Below the pieces are notes generated by a model. That model searched no databases and was not told the DNA's origin. It saw only the letters and a list, made by a program, of their open reading frames with translations. DNA of 22,358 bases from Lysobacterales bacterium (GTDB lineage Bacteria > Pseudomonadota > Gammaproteobacteria > Xanthomonadales > SZUA-36): assembly GCA_026196445.1 (NCBI GenBank), contig JAPHTE010000267.1, forward strand, positions 1-22,358. The letters run 5' to 3'. The translations under genes and the position numbers were made by a program. Numbering within the stretch: position 1 is the first letter of the stretch; every line of letters starts with the position of its first letter. Positions 1 to 6,897 of this stretch are shown piece after piece.

Positions 1-71
1 ACCAGGATATCGAGGACATCACGGCCTGGTATGCGAGCCAGCAAGGTCTGACCGAGATCAAAGACAGGTAG
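1..71 (+). CDS. C-terminal end of a probable c-type cytochrome (5' partial)
   Basis: Reading from base 3, 22 codons run to a TAG stop at 69-71. The peptide begins QDIEDITAWYASQQG and ends TEIKDR. An amphipathic segment of the form QDIxDITAWYAS is typical of the last helix of class I c-type cytochromes (c4/c5/c553-like), where it follows the Met axial ligand. The CxxCH haem motif would lie upstream of the window and is not seen, so the assignment rests on this tail alone. It is the only plus-strand gene I support, and it converges on nfuA. Another helical C-terminus could look similar. Confidence 0.45.
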   Translation, partial: QDIEDITAWYASQQGLTEIKDR

Positions 72-111
72 CCTATATCTAATTCTGCCAGGTGAGTGTC
101 CAGTCCAGCAT

Positions 112-325
112 TTTTACGAGGAATTAAAAATGAAGGTCTGCTAACGGGGATACAGGTGTTCCAACCTGAGACCTTACACAACAGGGATGTTGTGGAAGAG
201 CCTACAGGGATGTATCCACGGCGTGTCTCAGGTGGATATACCTGTGTCGCCGTTTGGGATTGGGGCGAGACACCGTTTATTTTCAGGATAAACGGTATGA
301 AGCGGGCGCAGGAACGGCCCCGCAT
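112..325 (+). ncRNA. Candidate CsrA/RsmA-binding RNA in a convergent gap
   Basis: Seen: the plus strand carries nine GGA triplets between 120 and 313, against three on the minus strand over the same region. Several sit in hairpin loops: CACAAC-AGGGAT-GTTGTG (177-194), TAC-AGGGAT-GTA (203-214), CAGGT-GGATAT-ACCTG (229-244), ACCGTTTAT-TTTCAGG-ATAAACGGT (272-296, GGA at the loop/stem border) and GCGGG/CCCGC around CAGGAAC (302-323). Known: CsrA prefers RUACARGGAUGU with GGA in a hairpin loop, and CsrB/RsmY/RsmZ RNAs are arrays of such loops. Inferred: this may be a CsrA-titrating sRNA or a CsrA-bound 3' UTR of the upstream gene. I see no convincing promoter and no U-tract terminator, so the ends are approximate and expression is unproven. 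A dispersed genomic repeat with the same motif is an alternative. Nothing else in the 72-333 gap looks like a gene. Confidence 0.35.
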
Positions 326-333
326 TCGAAGGC

Positions 334-915
334 CTACTTATAGTAGGGGTTATCACCCGTGGCGTGATCGGTCGCGTCGACCACGGCCGTAATCTCGGGG
401 AAATACTCCTTGAGGGTTTTCTCGATACCGTCCTGCAAGGTCACGTTGACCATGCCGCAGCCGTGACAGCCGCCGCCAAAGCGCAATACCACCTCGTTCT
501 TGTCGGTGATCTGTTCCAGCCGCACCATGCCACCGTGCGAGGCCAGTCCCGGGTTGATTTCCGCTTCCAGCACCCAGGCTACTTTCTCTTCCAGGTCCGC
601 TGAATCATCCGGGCGGGTACCCTTGATGCCAGGTGCGTTGATAGTCAACTGGCCACCCGTGGAGGAATCCTCGAAGTCGATTTTTGCTTCCTCCAGCCAC
701 TCTTCGTTGCTGGCGGGCACATACAGCTTGAAACCGTTGTAATCGAACTCGAGTTCTTTTTCGCCGGACTGGCCCGCAACGTGAAATTTCAGGTCACAGG
801 CCGCCATCGGTGTGCCGGGATTGAGAACCGACAGGAACAGGCCGATATCGTCCATCTCTTGCTGTGCGACTAGTCTTGCAAAGTACTGCTCGGCGCTCTT
901 GGTAATCTCAATCAT
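334..915 (-). CDS. nfuA: Fe-S biogenesis protein NfuA
   Basis: This is a 193-residue protein, close to the usual ~191 for gammaproteobacterial NfuA. The N-terminal A-type-carrier-like domain (about 1-95) lacks the three A-type cysteines. The C-terminal Nfu domain (about 105-185) carries the CxxC pair C150/C153 in GGGCHGCGMV, which binds a [4Fe-4S] cluster at the dimer interface. Known role: NfuA accepts clusters and delivers them to target enzymes, especially under oxidative stress or iron limitation; it acts in the cytosol. It starts at ATG 915, 11 bp after the esterase stop, and is probably the last gene of the transcript. The last codons lie in a short palindrome (333-347) with no U-tract, so no terminator is visible. 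Family assignment is secure. Confidence 0.95.
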   Translation of the reverse strand: MIEITKSAEQYFARLVAQQEMDDIGLFLSVLNPGTPMAACDLKFHVAGQSGEKELEFDYNGFKLYVPASNEEWLEEAKIDFEDSSTGGQLTINAPGIKGTRPDDSADLEEKVAWVLEAEINPGLASHGGMVRLEQITDKNEVVLRFGGGCHGCGMVNVTLQDGIEKTLKEYFPEITAVVDATDHATGDNPYYK

Positions 916-926
916 CAGTCATCCAG

Positions 927-1979
927 TCATATTTTAGGGCTGTCCACCCCATTGTCTGTGCACAATGCCTTGGCCAGCATCGGCAGCGAAATATCCAGCC
1001 GCCAGTCCATTCCGGAATGGGTGCCATCGAATTCTTCAAAGTGGTGCTTGATGCCCAGCTTTTCAAGGCGCCCGACAAATGCGCGGGTACCATACTGGAT
1101 GTTGTACTGGTCACGGCTGCCGACATCAATATAGAGCAAGCGGAGTGATGCGAGTTGTTGTGCGTGGGACTCAAGCAGATTCAATGGGTCGTGCTGCAAC
1201 CAGCGTTCCCAGCGCTGCGGATCGAGAGTCAGGGTGTGCAGGTCAAACGGCAACTGGATCGGTGATTGCGGGTCGCTGCCCGGATCATAGCTCGCTGCCA
1301 TGGCCAGGGTCATCAACACAGAGTAGTCCAGCCCGCCAGGCGAATTCTTGTTCCAGAAGTTCTTCAGGAAACGGTTAGAGTCGCCATCCAGGGCAGACAA
1401 AGCCGCTGCAGCGCGTGGAAATTCCGGCCGGTAAACCCAGTCAAAACCGATATCACCGGCATGCGACGCGACTCCACCCCAGGTTTCCGGGTAATACATG
1501 GCGTGCACCAGGGCGCCATAGCCGCCCGATGACTTACCAAATACCCCACGCCCGGACCGGTCGCTGCGGACATTGAACTGTTCACCCAGAAATGGCACCA
1601 GTTCTTCCACCACGTAGTCTGCGTACTGGCCAACCGCCTTCGAATTGATGTACTGGTTACCACCGAGCGAGGTATAGCAATCCGGCATCGGTACGATGAC
1701 CGGTGGCATTTCGCCGCTGCCGATCAGCCGGTCGAGGCGCTGCGGCAGATTTTCACCCTGCCCCCTCCAGTTCAAATGGCCGGGACCGGCGTTGGTGAAC
1801 GCGGCAAAATCCCAAAGTGCCGGATAAGCGGGAGCCGAATCCGAATAGCCGGCTGGCAGGTAAACATTGAACTCCCGTTGCACCGGGTCCGACCATGGAT
1901 TGCCTTCCAGTACCTTTGAATGATAGTCGAGACAAACGACCTTACCCTGAGACCAATTGAATTGCTCACGTACCGGCAT
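927..1979 (-). CDS. Alpha/beta-hydrolase esterase (esterase D / Fes-like family)
   Basis: This 350-residue protein belongs to the putative-esterase group of alpha/beta hydrolases (S-formylglutathione hydrolase, Fes and antigen 85 relatives). The nucleophile elbow is G148-K-S150-S-G152. The likely acid is D290 in DVGSRDQYN and the likely histidine is H321 in DGTHSGMDWR. An N-terminal beta-rich segment (REFNVYLPAGY, about 36-45) is typical of the group. No signal peptide is visible, so it is probably cytosolic. The substrate cannot be read from the sequence. It starts at ATG 1979, 3 bp after the stop of the galU remnant, with GAGGCG upstream, and ends 11 bp before nfuA. Neither neighbour suggests a substrate. 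The fold is secure; the function is not. Confidence 0.85.
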   Translation of the reverse strand: MPVREQFNWSQGKVVCLDYHSKVLEGNPWSDPVQREFNVYLPAGYSDSAPAYPALWDFAAFTNAGPGHLNWRGQGENLPQRLDRLIGSGEMPPVIVPMPDCYTSLGGNQYINSKAVGQYADYVVEELVPFLGEQFNVRSDRSGRGVFGKSSGGYGALVHAMYYPETWGGVASHAGDIGFDWVYRPEFPRAAAALSALDGDSNRFLKNFWNKNSPGGLDYSVLMTLAMAASYDPGSDPQSPIQLPFDLHTLTLDPQRWERWLQHDPLNLLESHAQQLASLRLLYIDVGSRDQYNIQYGTRAFVGRLEKLGIKHHFEEFDGTHSGMDWRLDISLPMLAKALCTDNGVDSPKI

Positions 1980-1982
1980 GAC

Positions 1983-2102
1983 TCAGCGCCTCGTGGCTTT
2001 CTTGAAATGGGATACCAGGTCAGCGCGTAGCTCTGCGTGCTCGCGTGTACCCAGGTCTGCGACCGGGAAAACCGCCTTTCGAACGGATGGAAATTCAGAC
2101 AT
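1983..2102 (-). pseudogene. Remnant resembling galU, with the catalytic core deleted
   Basis: A 39-codon ORF (ATG 2102 to TGA 1983) begins MSEFPS and continues VRKAVFPVADLGTR, nearly identical to the conserved start of GalU, UTP-glucose-1-phosphate uridylyltransferase (family consensus RKAVFPVAGLGTRFLPATK). After LGTR the expected FLPATK is missing. The peptide instead goes to EHAELRADLVSHFKKATRR, which resembles a GalU C-terminus (the HPELG-x-x-F/L-x-x-YL type tail). A full GalU is about 290 residues, so some 250 appear to be missing. The glycine normally before LGTR is Asp here. Inferred: an in-frame internal deletion left the two ends. It lies between the WbpM homologue (44 bp away) and the esterase (3 bp away). 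No strong ribosome-binding site precedes it. A true short peptide gene is possible but unlikely. Confidence 0.55.
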
Positions 2103-2146
2103 CAAATGGAGAAACCCTGGCGCAGTTCATCTATACAGCTGGACTG

Positions 2147-4030
2147 CTACTTGCCGCGATGTATCGGTACGACCTTTGCCGGCTCCGTGTTGAAACCTGA
2201 CTTGGACAACTCGGGTACCAGGCGCATCAGGGCCTTTTGCAGCTTTTCCGTGTCATAGCGTCTCACGGCAAGCTCTGAACCACGCAATTCTGCACGTAGT
2301 TCATCCCAGTCGGCCGCACGCGGATGCGCCAGCAAGATCTTCTCATGCGTGGTCTGCTCGTACGGTTCCAACTCGTGAAACAACTGTTCGAACAGTTTTT
2401 CACCCGGGCGCAAGCCGGTATAGATAACCTCAATATCGCGTCCTGGTTCCTTGCCCGCCAGGCGTATGAGGTGCTCCGCGAGATAAGTAATATTGACCGG
2501 TTCGCCCATGTCCAGGACATAAATTTCACCACCGCTACCCATGACGGCGGCCTGCATGATAAGCTGGCTGGCCTCGGAAATGGTCATGAAATAGCGCGAT
2601 ATTTCGGGGTGTGTCACGGTCACCGGACCACCCTTTGCGATTTGTTCCTGGAACAACGGCACCACGCTGCCATTGGAATTCAAAACGTTGCCAAAACGCA
2701 CCGTGATAAAGCGCGTGTGCGAGCGAGCGTTCATGTTCTGGCAATACATTTCTGCAACGCGCTTGGTCGCACCCATGATATTGGCCGGGTTGACCGCCTT
2801 GTCAGTAGAGATCAGCACAAAGGTGCCCACGCCGTGACGTTCGGCGGCCTCGGCGACACGCACGGTGCCAAAAACGTTGTTGCGGAAGGCTTCGCGGATC
2901 TGGGTCTGCAGGATCGGCAGGTGCTTGTATGCAGCGGCGTGGAAAACCACGTCCGGCTTGAAGTCACCGATTACCTTTTCGACCGTTGCCGGGTCGCATA
3001 TATCTCCCAGCACGGAATGAAATACCAGGTCGTGGTGTTCGCTGCGTAACTCGTGGTCGATCCGGTAAAGTGAATACTCGCTGTGATCGACGACGATCAG
3101 TTCGACCGGATTCAGACGCGCTATCTGGCGGCACAGCTCGGAACCGATCGAACCGCCGCCACCGGTAATCATGACGCGTTTACCGACCAGTCCTTCGCGG
3201 ATGGACTCCCACTCCAGGGATACCGGGTCGCGACCGAGCAGGTCGTCGATGACTACGCGTTTCAGGTCGCCGATGCTGGTCGCCTGGGAACCCAGGTCCT
3301 GTAACGTCGGCAGGGTACGGAATTCAATTTCGCTGAGCTCACAGATACCCACGATACGCTGCATCTGCTGGTTCGTGGCCGAGGGCATCGCGATAATGGC
3401 CAAATCGACCTGGTAGTTGGCCCCTGCCCGTGGCAACCAGTCAATGGTTCCAAGCACCGGGACTCCGTGTACCTGCGCGCCACGCAGGCGCTTGTCGTCG
3501 TCCAGGAAACCCACTACGTCGAAGCCGCCACGTCGGCGCAATTCCCGCTCAAGCATGGCTCCGGAACGCCCCGCGCCAAGGATCAGGACACGTTTCAGAC
3601 CCTTGCCCTGTACCGAGAAGGACATGCGTGAATCCTTGAAAAAGCGGTAACACATCCGTGGCAGGCCCAGCAGCACGAACAACAGGATCGGGTAAGACAA
3701 CACCGTCGGTGCCCACTTGACGATGGCCGGACCCTGGATAACGGTCAGCACTGCCATGATCGCTATCGTGCCGTAGGTACAGGCCCTTGCGATGTTCCAC
3801 ATGTCCTGGAAACTGGCGAAGCGCCACAAGCCCTTGTAAAGGCCGGTCGCCCAGAACACGCTGCCTTGCAAGAACAGGACAATGAGCAAGCCGCTCATGG
3901 CTGACAATTCGTTGCTGGATGTGCTCTGTATCAGCCAGACCGCCGCGAACCATGCAACCAAAACCATGCAGAGATCATGAATAATCACTGCTGCGCGTGG
4001 GTGGCGCACCAACTCGATAATCCTTTTCAT
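2147..4030 (-). CDS. wbpM: WbpM-type membrane UDP-GlcNAc 4,6-dehydratase (CapD/FlaA1 family)
   Basis: This 627-residue protein has the full WbpM architecture: four N-terminal membrane helices (about 11-34, 44-65, 82-99, 106-125), a first Rossmann fold (LGAGRSGAML, 151-160) and a second NAD(P)-binding dehydratase domain (TGGGGSIGSE, 289-298). The active-site segment STDKAVNPANIMGATK has M419-x-x-x-K423 instead of the usual YxxxK, the variant known for WbpM. Known reaction: UDP-GlcNAc to UDP-4-keto-6-deoxy-GlcNAc, a precursor of QuiNAc and FucNAc in O-antigen. The N-terminus overlaps the upstream transferase by 4 bp, implying coupled translation. No partner 4-reductase (WbpV/WbpK type) is in the window. 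It could equally make a precursor for another surface glycan. The family is secure; the exact sugar is inferred. Confidence 0.9.
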   Translation of the reverse strand: MKRIIELVRHPRAAVIIHDLCMVLVAWFAAVWLIQSTSSNELSAMSGLLIVLFLQGSVFWATGLYKGLWRFASFQDMWNIARACTYGTIAIMAVLTVIQGPAIVKWAPTVLSYPILLFVLLGLPRMCYRFFKDSRMSFSVQGKGLKRVLILGAGRSGAMLERELRRRGGFDVVGFLDDDKRLRGAQVHGVPVLGTIDWLPRAGANYQVDLAIIAMPSATNQQMQRIVGICELSEIEFRTLPTLQDLGSQATSIGDLKRVVIDDLLGRDPVSLEWESIREGLVGKRVMITGGGGSIGSELCRQIARLNPVELIVVDHSEYSLYRIDHELRSEHHDLVFHSVLGDICDPATVEKVIGDFKPDVVFHAAAYKHLPILQTQIREAFRNNVFGTVRVAEAAERHGVGTFVLISTDKAVNPANIMGATKRVAEMYCQNMNARSHTRFITVRFGNVLNSNGSVVPLFQEQIAKGGPVTVTHPEISRYFMTISEASQLIMQAAVMGSGGEIYVLDMGEPVNITYLAEHLIRLAGKEPGRDIEVIYTGLRPGEKLFEQLFHELEPYEQTTHEKILLAHPRAADWDELRAELRGSELAVRRYDTEKLQKALMRLVPELSKSGFNTEPAKVVPIHRGK

Positions 4031-5067
4031 TTCTTCTGCACCTTATCGAGCATGCCAAGTCTCCGGTTTGCAAAATACCAGCACATTCCGAGCAGCAATA
4101 TTGTTGAACCTGACTTCAGCATGGCATTTTGCGGATATTTTTGTATCAACACGATTGCTGGCAGTACCACGGCCACATTTATAGCCTGGTATACCACCAA
4201 CACCCGGCGATGCGACCATCCGTGGACAATTAATCGCTGATAAACGTGTTGGGCGTGCGCAGTATACCACTGCTCCCGGCGGATTACTCTCGCCAGCAGG
4301 GTCATTGTGGCATCGATTATGAACAAGGCCATGATCAGGATCGCCACCGGCAGACCAAAGGTTCCGGCCTTGACCGCATAGACCGATAAAGCCGCAAAAA
4401 TGAAACCAAGTGGTACGCTGCTGACGTCACCCATGAAGACCCGGGCAGTAGGCAGGTTAAGTGGCAGGAAACCCATGCAAGCGGCGGCTACGGCTAGTGC
4501 CAGCAGGGCCATCGCGTTGCGTTCGTCATTGTGGAACAGCACTGCCATCATCACTCCTGCAAAGATTCCCTGGAATGCCGCCATGCCATCGCTGCCATCC
4601 ATAAAGTTGTACATGTTCATGTACCAGACCATGGCAACTACACCGGCGACCAACCAACCTATTTCAACCGATAGAAACTGCAACGTGGTGAAGCCTAGCA
4701 ACCAAAGACTGACTGCAAGCTGAATGAGCAGGCGCAGAAACGACGAAACTGTCTGCCGGTCGTCACGCCAACCGACGATGGCCAACAATACGATACCGGG
4801 TAACATACCCTGCCACCAGAACCCGGGCAGTGGAACCAGCGGCTGAAGGCAAAGGGTGGTTAACAGTAAGCTCAACAATATTCCGAGCCCGCCACCGGTT
4901 GGCGTGGCTATAGTATGACTCTGTCTTTCACCCGGCTGGACAATCATGCCGGATTTCCTGGCCAGCATTGTGACCCAGAAACTGGCGAGCAGACTGACAA
5001 TTCCGGAAAATAATCCGACCGTCAGCCAGGCGTAGCCAAAGAACCAGTCCGGATTAGAGGCCACCAT
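4027..5067 (-). CDS. WecA/WbpL-like polyprenyl-phosphate sugar-1-phosphate transferase
   Basis: This is a 346-residue polytopic membrane protein of the MraY/WecA family with about 10-11 hydrophobic helices. Visible family motifs are D102-D103 in GWRDDRQ, the NFMDGSDGMA loop (154-163) with its catalytic Asp, FMGDVSS (211-217), and the cytoplasmic HAQH histidine motif (271-274). Known role: transfer of a HexNAc-1-phosphate from a UDP-sugar to undecaprenyl phosphate, the first lipid-linked step of O-antigen or other glycan synthesis. Direct coupling to the WbpM-type dehydratase (4-bp ATGA overlap) suggests the substrate is a 6-deoxy-HexNAc, as for WbpL of Pseudomonas aeruginosa. It starts at ATG 5067, 3 bp after the lapB stop. 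WecA-type specificity (GlcNAc) cannot be excluded. Confidence 0.88.
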   Translation of the reverse strand: MVASNPDWFFGYAWLTVGLFSGIVSLLASFWVTMLARKSGMIVQPGERQSHTIATPTGGGLGILLSLLLTTLCLQPLVPLPGFWWQGMLPGIVLLAIVGWRDDRQTVSSFLRLLIQLAVSLWLLGFTTLQFLSVEIGWLVAGVVAMVWYMNMYNFMDGSDGMAAFQGIFAGVMMAVLFHNDERNAMALLALAVAAACMGFLPLNLPTARVFMGDVSSVPLGFIFAALSVYAVKAGTFGLPVAILIMALFIIDATMTLLARVIRREQWYTAHAQHVYQRLIVHGWSHRRVLVVYQAINVAVVLPAIVLIQKYPQNAMLKSGSTILLLGMCWYFANRRLGMLDKVQKK

Positions 5068-5070
5068 GGC

Positions 5071-6237
5071 TCACTCGCCCAGTACTCCACGGATGATCCG
5101 TGTTGTACTCCAGTGTTTACAGCTGGGGCACTGCCAGTGCTTGCTGTGACCGGCATAGCCGCAATTCGTACAGCGATAGGAGGGTTGCCTGACCAGCAGC
5201 TTCTGAGCTACCGCACGCAGAATCTCATCACCGGATTCCGTTTCCGGCCCGCCCTCGAGCTTTAGTTCGATCAGATGATCCAGGCCCTTGACCGACGGTC
5301 GTCGCGTCAGCGCGTCCGCCAGGTAATGTGTAGCTGCCGCGAGCCCCTGCTCATCGCGGATCACGGCGGTCTGCGCCAGCAACAGGCTGACACCGTCGTA
5401 CACCTCTGTCCATTTAGACATACGGTTCAGTGCGCGCGGGAACTCACCGGCCTGTTTTGCGCACGCCAGGTAATCTGGCAACAATTCGTGGATATACTCC
5501 ATATCCATGACCACGATTTCTTCGTAAACATCCAACGCCTCGCTGTACATTCCCTGCCGGGTGGCGATCTGCGCCAGGGTGAAGCGTGCACGGATACTTT
5601 CCGGGTAGTACCGCCGTGCCTGCCGCAAGTGCTTACGCGCGGCCGAAGGCTTGTCAGCCTGCAGGTCAATCTCGGCCATTTCACAGCAGAAGTGGGCCAT
5701 CACCAATCCCATTTTCTCGTCGGTCACCAGCTCGAGTTTCTGCGCTTGCTGCAAGGCCTTTTCCCAATCCTTTTCTTGCTGGTAGATGTCAAGCAAGTGC
5801 CGAATCGCGGATGGTGCATGTGCTTCACGCTCCGTCAATTCGACAAATAGGCTTTCTGCGCGGTCAAACAGGCCCGCGCGCATGTAGTCCTCACCCAGTT
5901 CCAACAAGGCGCGGGTTTTCTGACCCTCCTCAAGGCCCGGCTTGGCAATGATGTTCTGGTGGACCCGGATAGCGCGTTCGACTTCGCCGCGGCGCCGAAA
6001 TAAATTGCCCAGGGCCAAATGGGTTTCTACGTTATCGGCAGTCACTTCCGCCATTTCGATGAATACGGCGATCGCCTTGTCGGGCTGTTCATCCAGCAGG
6101 TAGTTGAGGCCCTCGAAATAACGTTCACTGAAAGTGCGGTTACGCTTGCGTTCCCGGTGGCCGATCCTGCTTCTCGCCAAAATCCAGCCTGTCCAGGCTG
6201 CCGCCGGGATTAGCGCAAGCGACAGGATTTCAATCAT
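5071..6237 (-). CDS. lapB: Lipopolysaccharide assembly protein LapB
   Basis: This 388-residue protein matches LapB (YciM; 389 in E. coli). A single N-terminal membrane anchor (about 3-22) is followed by TPR-type helical repeats (about 40-330) and a C-terminal rubredoxin-like metal site, C356-x-x-C359 and C370-x-x-C373. Known role: with FtsH and YejM/PbgA it controls degradation of LpxC, setting the rate of lipid A synthesis; the TPR part faces the cytoplasm. The start ATG 6237 overlaps the lapA stop by 8 bp, so the pair is translationally coupled. The usual E. coli neighbour pyrF is replaced here by the surface-glycan pair, which fits an LPS theme. Assignment is secure. Confidence 0.95.
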   Translation of the reverse strand: MIEILSLALIPAAAWTGWILARSRIGHRERKRNRTFSERYFEGLNYLLDEQPDKAIAVFIEMAEVTADNVETHLALGNLFRRRGEVERAIRVHQNIIAKPGLEEGQKTRALLELGEDYMRAGLFDRAESLFVELTEREAHAPSAIRHLLDIYQQEKDWEKALQQAQKLELVTDEKMGLVMAHFCCEMAEIDLQADKPSAARKHLRQARRYYPESIRARFTLAQIATRQGMYSEALDVYEEIVVMDMEYIHELLPDYLACAKQAGEFPRALNRMSKWTEVYDGVSLLLAQTAVIRDEQGLAAATHYLADALTRRPSVKGLDHLIELKLEGGPETESGDEILRAVAQKLLVRQPSYRCTNCGYAGHSKHWQCPSCKHWSTTRIIRGVLGE

Positions 6238-6508
6238 CTTGCGGGTTTAGATCCTGGCTATCCGACCTGGCCAATCTTGCACGGGCCTTGCGCAATTTGA
6301 CCTGGAGTGGCACAACGCGGCCCAGGTACAGCATCAACAGGCCGATGAGCAACCCAGCGGCAAAACCCAGCAGTACGGCCAGGCCCAGGGGAAGTTCGAA
6401 CTGGATCCAGAGCAGGTCCAGTTGTACGGGTACGGAGTTGAGTGTACCAACCAGCAGTCCGATGATGACTGTTGCGATGGCAACCAGGTAGAAACCAGTT
6501 TTTTTCAC
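6230..6508 (-). CDS. lapA: Lipopolysaccharide assembly protein LapA
   Basis: This is a 92-residue inner-membrane protein with two hydrophobic helices (about 4-24 and 40-64), the DUF1049 pattern, and a basic/coiled cytoplasmic tail (KLRKARARLARSD). E. coli LapA (YciS) is 102 residues. Known: LapA is encoded with LapB and interacts with the LPS assembly machinery; its own mechanism is not well defined. The start is a GTG at 6508, with GGAG 5 nt upstream, which favours it over any internal ATG. It follows ihfB by 23 bp and overlaps lapB by 8 bp. The assignment rests on topology plus context and is good. Confidence 0.92.
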   Translation of the reverse strand: MKKTGFYLVAIATVIIGLLVGTLNSVPVQLDLLWIQFELPLGLAVLLGFAAGLLIGLLMLYLGRVVPLQVKLRKARARLARSDSQDLNPQDD

Positions 6509-6531
6509 CTCAACTCCGACCTGTGTCTTTG

Positions 6532-6816
6532 TCAGGAGATATTGTTTACCCGTTCACGCAGCGCTTTGCCAGGCTTGAAGTGTGGTACGTGCTTACCCGG
6601 CAACGCGACCGCTTCCCCTGTCTTCGGGTTACGGCCCATTCGTGGCGCGCGGTAGTGCAGGGAAAAACTGCCAAAGCCCCTGATCTCGATACGCTCGCCG
6701 TTGGACAGCGATGCGCTCATTTGCTCGAGGATGGATTTGACACCGAGTTCAACATCCAGATGGGCCAGGTGTTTCTGTTCGTCTGCAAGACGGTCAATCA
6801 GTTCTGATTTAGTCAT
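6532..6816 (-). CDS. ihfB: Integration host factor subunit beta
   Basis: This 94-residue protein is full length for IHF-beta. It begins MTKSELIDRLA and has the DNA-binding beta-arm segment RIEIRGFGSFSLHYRAPRMGRNPKTGE, including the conserved GRNPKTG and the arm-tip region. Known role: it pairs with IhfA to bind and sharply bend DNA in replication, recombination and transcription control. The position straight after rpsA is conserved across Proteobacteria. The rpsA terminator lies between them, and a weak promoter-like pair overlaps it, so ihfB probably has its own start as well as any read-through. It probably heads the lapA-lapB-glycan transcript. Confidence 0.97.
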   Translation of the reverse strand: MTKSELIDRLADEQKHLAHLDVELGVKSILEQMSASLSNGERIEIRGFGSFSLHYRAPRMGRNPKTGEAVALPGKHVPHFKPGKALRERVNNIS

Positions 6817-6840
6817 TGGCTTCTCACATTCCTGTTTTTA

Positions 6841-6870
6841 TATATCCTTAGCCGTCATAAAAACGGGCAA
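6841..6870 (-). promoter_or_regulatory. Possible ihfB promoter
   Basis: On the minus strand TTGCCC (6870-6865) lies 18 bp before GATATA (6846-6841), 24 bp upstream of the ihfB start. The -35-like box overlaps the 5'-strand arm of the rpsA terminator. Both hexamers are imperfect, so this is only suggestive. ihfB is known to have its own promoter in E. coli. Confidence 0.3.
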
Positions 6871-6891
6871 CCCCGCCTGGGTTGCCCGTTT
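6857..6891 (-). terminator. Rho-independent terminator of rpsA
   Basis: A perfect 13-bp stem AAACGGGCAACCC / GGGTTGCCCGTTT with a 5-nt loop (6861-6891) is followed on the minus strand by TTTTT (6863-6859, overlapping the stem base). It lies 6 bp after the rpsA stop. Stem and U-tract fit a strong intrinsic terminator for rpsA transcription. Confidence 0.92.
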
Positions 6892-6897
6892 CCTGAA

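Noticed and set aside
123..145. Apparent ribosome-binding site (GAGGA) followed by ATG-AAG-GTC-TGC-TAA at 131-145
   Set aside because: It gives only a four-codon frame. A regulatory mini-ORF is conceivable but nothing else supports it.
173..178. CTTACA resembling one half of a GacA upstream activating sequence
   Set aside because: The required TGTAAG half six bases upstream is absent.
333..347. Hairpin CCTAC-TTATA-GTAGG as a terminator for nfuA or for the plus-strand gene
   Set aside because: The stem is only 5 bp, it overlaps nfuA codons and no U-tract follows on either strand.
96..392. A 98-codon plus-strand frame across the gap and into nfuA
   Set aside because: It runs antisense into the conserved end of nfuA, has arginine-rich low-information sequence and no domain. 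The same bases fold as hairpins.
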